In this document: piece by piece, positions 19,252-23,319 of the stretch
Position numbering within the stretch: the first letter of the stretch is position 1
Layout of the letters: each line of letters opens with the position of its first letter
Virus record (IMG/VR): IMGVR_UViG_3300031772_002537
Coordinates: 1 to 23,319 of that record
Length of the DNA stretch: 23,319 nt
Reading direction: 5' to 3' (one strand)
Source: a virus
Translations under genes and position numbers: made by a program
The notes under the pieces: model-generated
What the model saw: the letters and a program-made list of their open reading frames with translations, nothing else
Databases searched by the model: none
What the model was told of the DNA's origin: nothing

Positions 19252-20157
19252 ATGGGCTTCTGGGCAGGAACCACCGTAGACAACAACTACGTGCTCAGCG
19301 ACTTCTGCTCGCCAGCCGTCGGGGCACCCTGCGGAATCGTGGACGGCTCACCCCAGGAGGAGTGGGACGCCAACGGATTCCGGGCCACGGTCGAACTGAT
19401 CGTGCCGTGGGCCACGCGGTACGCAACCGCCTTTCAGTTCAAGGGCGGACTATCCGGGACCGCTCGCGTTCGGCCCATGCGGTACACGCCGTTTCCGCTG
19501 GCCGTATGCACGTCAGTCCGCATGGCGCCGGGATTCACCATCGGCGGAATCTCATACGCCGGTGTTGTTGTCGATCCGGTCCAATACCTGACGGCCGGTT
19601 GCCGCATGACCGTCACGTTCGAGACGGTGGACTGGGAGGGCGGGCACCGACTGCTCACGGACAAGACGCTCAACGTGTCCGAGTCGCTGGACGGCTCGGC
19701 CGACTTCATCACGCTGCCCCTGAAGGAGGTCTACTGGGACATGGCCGCCAAGAACCCGCTCAAGGCTATCGAGGCCCCGGCCCGGTGCGAGCGGCTGACG
19801 ATCTGGACGCTGAATCTGCTGAACGTGGACACCTTGCCGGTTAACCTGTTTGACAATGCGGGCCTCGTCAATTCGGACGTGCTCACGTCGGCGAAGTACG
19901 GCAGAACGTTCGCCGCTGAAACGCTGCTGTGGCTGGCACCGACTGTACGCGATGCGGCGTCGGCCGAAAACACGCGCGGATTCAACGTCACGCTGCCGCT
20001 CTCTCACAACGCCGAGGGGTGGAACAAGTTCTGGAAGCCGGGCACGGCGCCGGGCACGGCGGGCGTCGCAAAGCAGCCCGTCTATAACATAGACGGTGCG
20101 GTGTGGAAGCCCTACAAGACCGTGGCTTTCAAGGCCACGCTGACGATGTTGCCCTGA
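19252..20157 (+). CDS. Distal tail protein candidate, family not recognised
   Basis: This is a 301-aa protein, beta-rich, with no signal or membrane segment. It starts MGFWAGTTVDNNYVLSDF, has R-A-T-V-E-L-I-V-P-W-A-T-R-Y, and a central R-M-T-V-T-F-E-T-V-D-W-E-G-G-H-R-L-L-T-D-K-T-L. It ends with a strand, K-P-Y-K-T-V-A-F-K-A-T-L-T-M-L-P. Being the first gene after the tape measure, it holds the slot of the distal tail (Dit) protein or the first hub protein in siphoviruses. The sequence does not prove which, and no Dit motif is obvious. GAGAAGG lies 4 bases upstream of the ATG. The stop overlaps the next start (TGATG), and the next two genes are likewise coupled, so the three probably build one distal structure. 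Confidence 0.65.
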   Translation: MGFWAGTTVDNNYVLSDFCSPAVGAPCGIVDGSPQEEWDANGFRATVELIVPWATRYATAFQFKGGLSGTARVRPMRYTPFPLAVCTSVRMAPGFTIGGISYAGVVVDPVQYLTAGCRMTVTFETVDWEGGHRLLTDKTLNVSESLDGSADFITLPLKEVYWDMAAKNPLKAIEAPARCERLTIWTLNLLNVDTLPVNLFDNAGLVNSDVLTSAKYGRTFAAETLLWLAPTVRDAASAENTRGFNVTLPLSHNAEGWNKFWKPGTAPGTAGVAKQPVYNIDGAVWKPYKTVAFKATLTMLP

Positions 20158-21047
20158 TGCCTGATGTCTTTCACGATCTGCCCACGATTCGACCGGCGGT
20201 GCCCGGAGGCCCGCTCCGCGCCCGCGACTTCAATCTTCTCGTGCGTGGCGTTCGGCAGGCCACGGCACCTGGGTACCAGTCCGGGACCATCGTCGATCCG
20301 CAGGGTACGTTTCAGCGGACGATCCCCGTGGAGGCGGCCGGGACAACGGCGATCCTCGCAATCGTCACGGCCCACGAAAAGTACGTCGCCGCGGCCCCGC
20401 CGCCCGACCCGCCGAGTGCTCGCGTGGGCGCGATCTACCGGCACGTTGCCAAGCCCATCGTGGCGGCGGATCACGTCAACACCTACTACGGCTCGGATGA
20501 ATACCGCTTCTCGGCGATCCAGCCGGGCGGATTCTTTCACCTGGGGCAGCTCGTAACGATCTTCGAGCTCGGCGCCGGCAGTGGCATCTACAAGGCCAAC
20601 TGCCCAGGCTTCTTCGGCAAGGTCAGCAGGGCCGACGCCGAAGGCCCGGCCGGTGGGCCGTGGGGGCTTGTCGAGGTGACACCATTCGACGGCGAACCGG
20701 GCAAGTTCTACGCGACGCCTGCGGCCCTGACGTTTTTCGACAACGTGACAACCGTCGGCGACGCCCGCGTGTGGAAGGCGCAGACGTTCATCGGTACGGA
20801 GCCGCTCATCGGCAGTCCGGTTTGGTGCCAGCCCATCGGCGGCTTCGAGAACGGGACCGGCGTGTATGTCCCGCAGTGGCTTGCGTGGGCCGTGCCGAAC
20901 CTGTTCGGACACCCGACGGACGCGGACTACGCGAACAAGGAGCCGACGGACAACCTGAATTGCCCTGAGACGGACCCGAAGATCCCCGTGGCGAAGCCGA
21001 CGCGAGATACCCTGGGCACGCTGCCCAGCGTGGTGACGACCGGATGA
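20157..21047 (+). CDS. Tail-tip structural protein of unknown family
   Basis: The 296-aa product starts at ATG 20157 (TGATG overlap). An ATG at 20103 in the same frame lies within the preceding gene and is rejected. The N-terminus, P-A-V-P-G-G-P-L-R-A-R-D-F-N-L-L-V-R-G-V-R-Q, resembles the trimerising or attachment leader of phage fibre-type proteins ('P.GPL.A.DfN'). After a Pro-rich linker (A-A-A-P-P-P-D-P-P-S-A) comes a mixed alpha/beta body with many aromatic and Gly residues, and a polar tail, P-E-T-D-P-K-I-P-V-A-K-P-T. No enzyme motif is visible. It is probably part of the tail tip or a fibre base. Its stop overlaps the next gene in ATGA. Confidence 0.62.
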   Translation: MPDVFHDLPTIRPAVPGGPLRARDFNLLVRGVRQATAPGYQSGTIVDPQGTFQRTIPVEAAGTTAILAIVTAHEKYVAAAPPPDPPSARVGAIYRHVAKPIVAADHVNTYYGSDEYRFSAIQPGGFFHLGQLVTIFELGAGSGIYKANCPGFFGKVSRADAEGPAGGPWGLVEVTPFDGEPGKFYATPAALTFFDNVTTVGDARVWKAQTFIGTEPLIGSPVWCQPIGGFENGTGVYVPQWLAWAVPNLFGHPTDADYANKEPTDNLNCPETDPKIPVAKPTRDTLGTLPSVVTTG

Positions 21048-22732
21048 GTCCAGTACCGGACATTGGCTGCCCCGTATACCCGTACCAGTCACCTGTACTG
21101 CCCTACGCCGGTGCTGGCGGAGGCGCCACGCAGGGAGCGAACGAGGATGATCGCGTGGAACTCGCCCACTTCTACCGGCGTGGGGCACGCGGGAAACTTG
21201 CACTTCGCAACACGACGATCCCGACAGAACCTCCGCTGAATCAGTACACGTCCCTGCACGCCCGCACGCGCGGGGACCTGTACCACGTGCCCGCCCGCGG
21301 GCTCGTGCGGGCGCGGAGCATCTACGACGGCCCGAACTACGTCGTTGGACCGAAAGCCGGGCAGCCGGTGTTTCAGAATCTCGCCGGTAACGGCCCGGCC
21401 CTCCGGGTCGGGCTCTGCTGGTCTGATGCGAAGGAACTCGAACGCGGCACCGTAACGACGTCCACGGCCAGTCTGGTGACGGCTACGCCGACGGACGCCA
21501 CGCGGTACTTCAACCGCTACAAGGTGGGCGCGTGGAATGACTACACGATGACCTTCCTGACGGGCGCGGCCACCGGGGTCTCGGCAACGGTGGGAACCTT
21601 CACCGGACACCCGACGGCGACGAACCGCTCGGCGACGTTCACGCTGAGTCCGGCGTTGGCGGTGGCCCCGGCGGCGGGCGACCTGTTCAGTCTGCGCCGG
21701 TCCGCCGGACCCGTATTGGACGCAACCCCAGTTCCGCCAGATATCACCCGCAGAATGCGGGGCGGCAACAAAGTCCGGGCTCGGCTGCCCTATCGTACCA
21801 TGCGTCGCATGACAAGCGGCAACTCGAACGAGCGGCCTTTCGACGAGTATGGTGGAAGGTTACTCTATCCGACCAAGGATGAACGCCCCGCCATGATGTG
21901 GAAGTTTCTCAAGGTGGTTTTCGAGGACTACTACTCCATCCACGGACCAATCCTTGTTGGACGGAGCCTCTGGAGTCCGCTTACTGCGACGGACAGGTGT
22001 CGGGCCGGGTACGATGCGGCGGCACTTCCGAAAGCGTTTTTTGATCCCGTGTTCGGTATGGACATCTACACCGAGTTGTACGACTGGGAGTTTCCCGAAG
22101 AGCCGTCGTGGAACAACCTGTTTTTCGAGTATCGGTATGGCATTTCGGGAAATCCCGGTGCCACGGACTACAGGCGATCCTGTGCCGTGAAGGTCGGGTA
22201 CAACCCCAATCTCGGCGTCACATTCTGGCTGAACGAGATTCAGATCATTATCGACGGAGGTTTGATCGGCGGCGGGATCGCCGCGATGAACTCATTCAAG
22301 CTGCCGACGAGCTTTCCGCCGACGGAGGAAAATGCGCGATTCGCCGTGACGATGGTCCCGCACCTGATACTGTGCTGGATTGCCACGGACTCAGCGGGAC
22401 GGGTATACGGCGACTGGCACAATCACCCTGAAGTCTATCCTGATGACGGTATCTGGCAACCGCACATCTTCTACGTGGCTTGGGGCGCTGGCGGTTACGA
22501 ATTCGGCCTGAGTGACCAGGTATCCGTCAACCCGAATCCAACGGCAAGCGGGGAAGAGCGTTGGACGATGAATGAGTGGGACTACAACGACCCTGAAACC
22601 TACGTGGCTGAACAGCGACTTTACGAATCTCCGAATACGGCGATCCAGCTCTCCCCCGTTCGGTGGGAGCCACCACAACTTGAGTTTCAACACCATTTCC
22701 CCATGTACGGACTGAAACTGCATTACGAATAA
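21044..22732 (+). CDS. Large tail-tip or fibre protein of unknown family
   Basis: This is a 562-aa protein, the largest in the tail-tip cluster, starting in an ATGA overlap. The N-terminal 160 residues are Gly/Pro/Tyr-rich (P-V-Y-P-Y-Q-S-P-V-L-P-Y-A-G-A-G-G-G-A). Residues about 155-225 form a small beta domain, T-R-Y-F-N-R-Y-K-V-G-A-W-N-D-Y-T-M-T-F-L-T-G-A, with a later P-A-A-G-D-L-F-S-L, a module I associate with phage particle proteins. The remainder is rich in Trp, Tyr and Phe (for example E-L-Y-D-W-E-F-P-E-E-P-S-W-N-N-L-F), suggesting a ligand-binding surface. The second half looks less GC-rich than neighbours, often a sign of a host-range region. No catalytic motif is recognised. Confidence 0.65.
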   Translation: MSPVPDIGCPVYPYQSPVLPYAGAGGGATQGANEDDRVELAHFYRRGARGKLALRNTTIPTEPPLNQYTSLHARTRGDLYHVPARGLVRARSIYDGPNYVVGPKAGQPVFQNLAGNGPALRVGLCWSDAKELERGTVTTSTASLVTATPTDATRYFNRYKVGAWNDYTMTFLTGAATGVSATVGTFTGHPTATNRSATFTLSPALAVAPAAGDLFSLRRSAGPVLDATPVPPDITRRMRGGNKVRARLPYRTMRRMTSGNSNERPFDEYGGRLLYPTKDERPAMMWKFLKVVFEDYYSIHGPILVGRSLWSPLTATDRCRAGYDAAALPKAFFDPVFGMDIYTELYDWEFPEEPSWNNLFFEYRYGISGNPGATDYRRSCAVKVGYNPNLGVTFWLNEIQIIIDGGLIGGGIAAMNSFKLPTSFPPTEENARFAVTMVPHLILCWIATDSAGRVYGDWHNHPEVYPDDGIWQPHIFYVAWGAGGYEFGLSDQVSVNPNPTASGEERWTMNEWDYNDPETYVAEQRLYESPNTAIQLSPVRWEPPQLEFQHHFPMYGLKLHYE

Positions 22733-22744
22733 GGAGAAACCACA

Positions 22745-23319
22745 ATGGCGACAACCGACTGGACTGGCGACGCGGCGGACGGCGACTGGGGCAACAACGG
22801 CAACTGGTCCGGCGACAAACCGGCCACGGGCGATACGGCTCGTTTCCTCGATGGCGCGCTTTCGGTAACGACCGGACTTGACCAGTCGGCCGTCAACCTG
22901 GCCAACCTCATCATCGGTCCTGGCTACTCCGGCAACATCGGCCTGAGTGGTAGCTACTTGAAGATCGGGTGCGACGACTTGTACATCAACGGCGGCGGCA
23001 TCCTGTATATCGAGCCGGGCACCGCGGCCATCGACGAGGTTCGCGTGCTGGCCACCGAACAGACGACGGGCCTGACGCTGAAGTCCAGCGTGCAGACGGC
23101 GCTCTGGGTCTGGGCCGGGATCGTGAACTACGTTTTCGACACGGCGGCTGACGACCTGGACCTGTACGTGCTCGGCTCTGCGGCGGACGTGACGATCACG
23201 GACTCGGCGGCCGGCGACTTGAACACGCTGCTTGTCGAGGCGGGGGCCGTCGAGCTCGATATGGATGCGAGCGACTTCCCCGCGACGGTGGACGTGCGGG
23301 GGGGAACCCTGACCGTGAC
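22745..23319 (+). CDS. Beta-solenoid fibre-type protein (3' truncated by window edge)
   Basis: The frame opens at ATG 22745 behind AAGGAG (about 8 bases upstream) and stays open to the last base, giving 191 residues with no stop. It begins MATTDWTGDAADGDWGNNGN and continues W-S-G-D-K-P-A-T-G-D-T-A-R-F, the 'W-x-G...D-G-x-W....NW....P..GD.A.F' start seen in many repetitive beta-solenoid surface and fibre proteins. Short strands with Gly/Asn/Asp/Ala turns follow (for example I-G-P-G-Y-S-G-N-I-G-L-S-G-S-Y-L). It probably forms a fibre or adhesin shaft. The C-terminal, likely receptor-binding, part lies outside the window. No other reading frame over this region is convincing. Confidence 0.72.
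   Translation, partial: MATTDWTGDAADGDWGNNGNWSGDKPATGDTARFLDGALSVTTGLDQSAVNLANLIIGPGYSGNIGLSGSYLKIGCDDLYINGGGILYIEPGTAAIDEVRVLATEQTTGLTLKSSVQTALWVWAGIVNYVFDTAADDLDLYVLGSAADVTITDSAAGDLNTLLVEAGAVELDMDASDFPATVDVRGGTLTV

Overview
The window is 23.3 kb of GC-rich (low-60s % by eye) tailed-phage DNA, all coded on the + strand. Almost every gene is joined to the next by an ATGA, GTGA or TGATG overlap, or by a gap of a few bases carrying a Shine-Dalgarno (SD). I see no integrase, transposase, repressor, replication gene, tRNA or host gene, so I cannot tell a prophage from a free phage genome. Two gene products carry lipoprotein signals, which points to a diderm host. A planctomycete-like high-GC host is a guess from the general look of the proteins, not something the sequence proves.

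Layout. (1) 2-3403, DNA modification and packaging: the C-terminal end of a C5-cytosine methyltransferase, a small protein in the small-terminase position, a D12-class adenine methyltransferase, and the large terminase. (2) 3426-13417, head module with Mu-like logic: a 31-aa membrane peptide, a Mu gp29-type portal, a Mu gpF-type minor head protein, a coiled-coil membrane protein, a Mu gpI-type protease with an in-frame nested scaffold start, a putative decoration protein, the major capsid protein, two lipoproteins (the second built like a one-piece spanin), a small conserved-type protein, a large beta-helix virion protein, a Mu gp36-type protein and a Mu gpG-type morphogenesis protein. (3) 13414-19152, long non-contractile tail: a tail-terminator candidate, two unknown genes, two paralogous tail-tube genes flanking an alanine-rich repeat protein, a small beta protein, a tail assembly chaperone with a -1 frameshift site, and a short tape-measure protein. 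No sheath gene is visible. (4) 19252-23319, distal tail and fibre-type genes of unrecognised family, the last running off the window.

The plan is therefore a siphovirus with a Mu-like head and a lambda/TP901-like tail, as in the B3/D3112 type of phage. The most notable observations are: (a) a complete -1 frameshift cassette at 17582-17629, with slippery GGGAAAAAAC followed by a long stem-loop, giving a G/GT-type tail chaperone pair; (b) a tail-tube duplication split by an alanine-rich gene that is bracketed by a 15-nt direct repeat; (c) an internal scaffold start with its own SD inside the protease gene; (d) a candidate unimolecular spanin lying among head genes; (e) four strong hairpins placed in the few intergenic gaps of the operon.
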